Shown here one piece after another: positions 63,941 through 64,000 of a stretch of DNA of 64,000 nucleotides. Both the position numbers and the translations under genes were made by a program. Within the stretch, counting starts at the first letter, position 1. Each line of letters begins with the position of its first letter. Source of the DNA: Acinetobacter sedimenti (GTDB taxonomy: Bacteria; Pseudomonadota; Gammaproteobacteria; Pseudomonadales; Moraxellaceae); assembly GCF_022601685.1 (NCBI RefSeq), contig NZ_JAKUML010000013.1:16857-80856 (forward strand), read 5' to 3'. The notes beneath the pieces were generated by a model that was not told the origin of the DNA, did no database searches, and was given only the letters and a program-made list of their open reading frames with translations.

Positions 63941-64000
63941 ACCGGCGGGGATGTGGATAAAAACTTGTTGATTAACAGTTATTTAGCTTGATGGTTAAAT

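Overview
The window looks like chromosomal DNA from an Acinetobacter-type gammaproteobacterium (Moraxellaceae). I infer this from the gene order alaS-lysC-csrA, an RNase HI/DnaQ fusion gene, an isolated gspE, a FimL-like gene next to nudC, AT-leaning codon usage, and close resemblance of many proteins to Acinetobacter versions I know. No database search was possible, so the genus is an inference. Most of the window is ordinary core genome. The accessory or decayed material sits in a few islands.

Layout. 1-1407: a defence-type OLD-family ATPase/TOPRIM nuclease that runs off the left edge. 1514-5106: lon and a WYL regulator. 5107-5698: a gene-free stretch with an unusually compact foldable element. 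5699-9461: a four-gene operon for an Anbu-type self-compartmentalising peptidase (ATP-grasp, alpha-E, transglutaminase, Anbu). 9548-9649: a nested palindromic repeat. 9693-10712: an epd/gap-like dehydrogenase. 11018-11899: an AT-rich DUF2971 gene. 12135-16665: alaS, lysC, csrA. 16888-24164: a secreted protein, a beta-class GST, two transporters, a hemolysin-III-type membrane protein, a methyltransferase and a small coiled-coil protein. 24227-33000: polA, a large DUF2339 membrane protein, a flavin-reductase-like protein, a fragment of a SnoaL-like gene, and an MscS channel with a DUF432-type partner. 33055-35683: gspE, a frameshifted AT-rich relic, and rsmD. 35696-43640: mrdA (PBP2), a secreted protein, mnmG, lipoproteins, rnhB and ygiD. 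43718-47934: the rsmI / lpoA-like / yraN / dolP-like cluster, syntenic with E. coli yraL-yraP, then an esterase. 47948-52020: nudC, fimL-like, and the rnhA-dnaQ fusion. 52399-55680: an MltD-type lytic transglycosylase with seven LysM repeats. 55856-61597: a complete yejABEF peptide importer. 61791-63044: an OYE-family oxidoreductase. 63051-63776: a decayed IS1595-family element with recognisable ends. 63905-64000: a promoter with the hallmarks of a stringently controlled rRNA/tRNA promoter, truncated by the right edge.

Functional themes are protein quality control (Lon, the Anbu operon), peptidoglycan metabolism (PBP2, the LpoA-like protein, MltD), envelope quality (the DolP-like BON protein), translation and tRNA modification (AlaRS, RsmD, RsmI, MnmG), and DNA replication/repair (PolA, RNase HII, RNase HI-DnaQ). 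I found no convincing CRISPR array, prophage or tRNA gene. The best candidates for something undescribed are the 55-nt four-way-junction element at 5402-5456, the partial OLD nuclease at the left edge, and the foldable intergenic repeats at 9548-9649 and 21555-21638.
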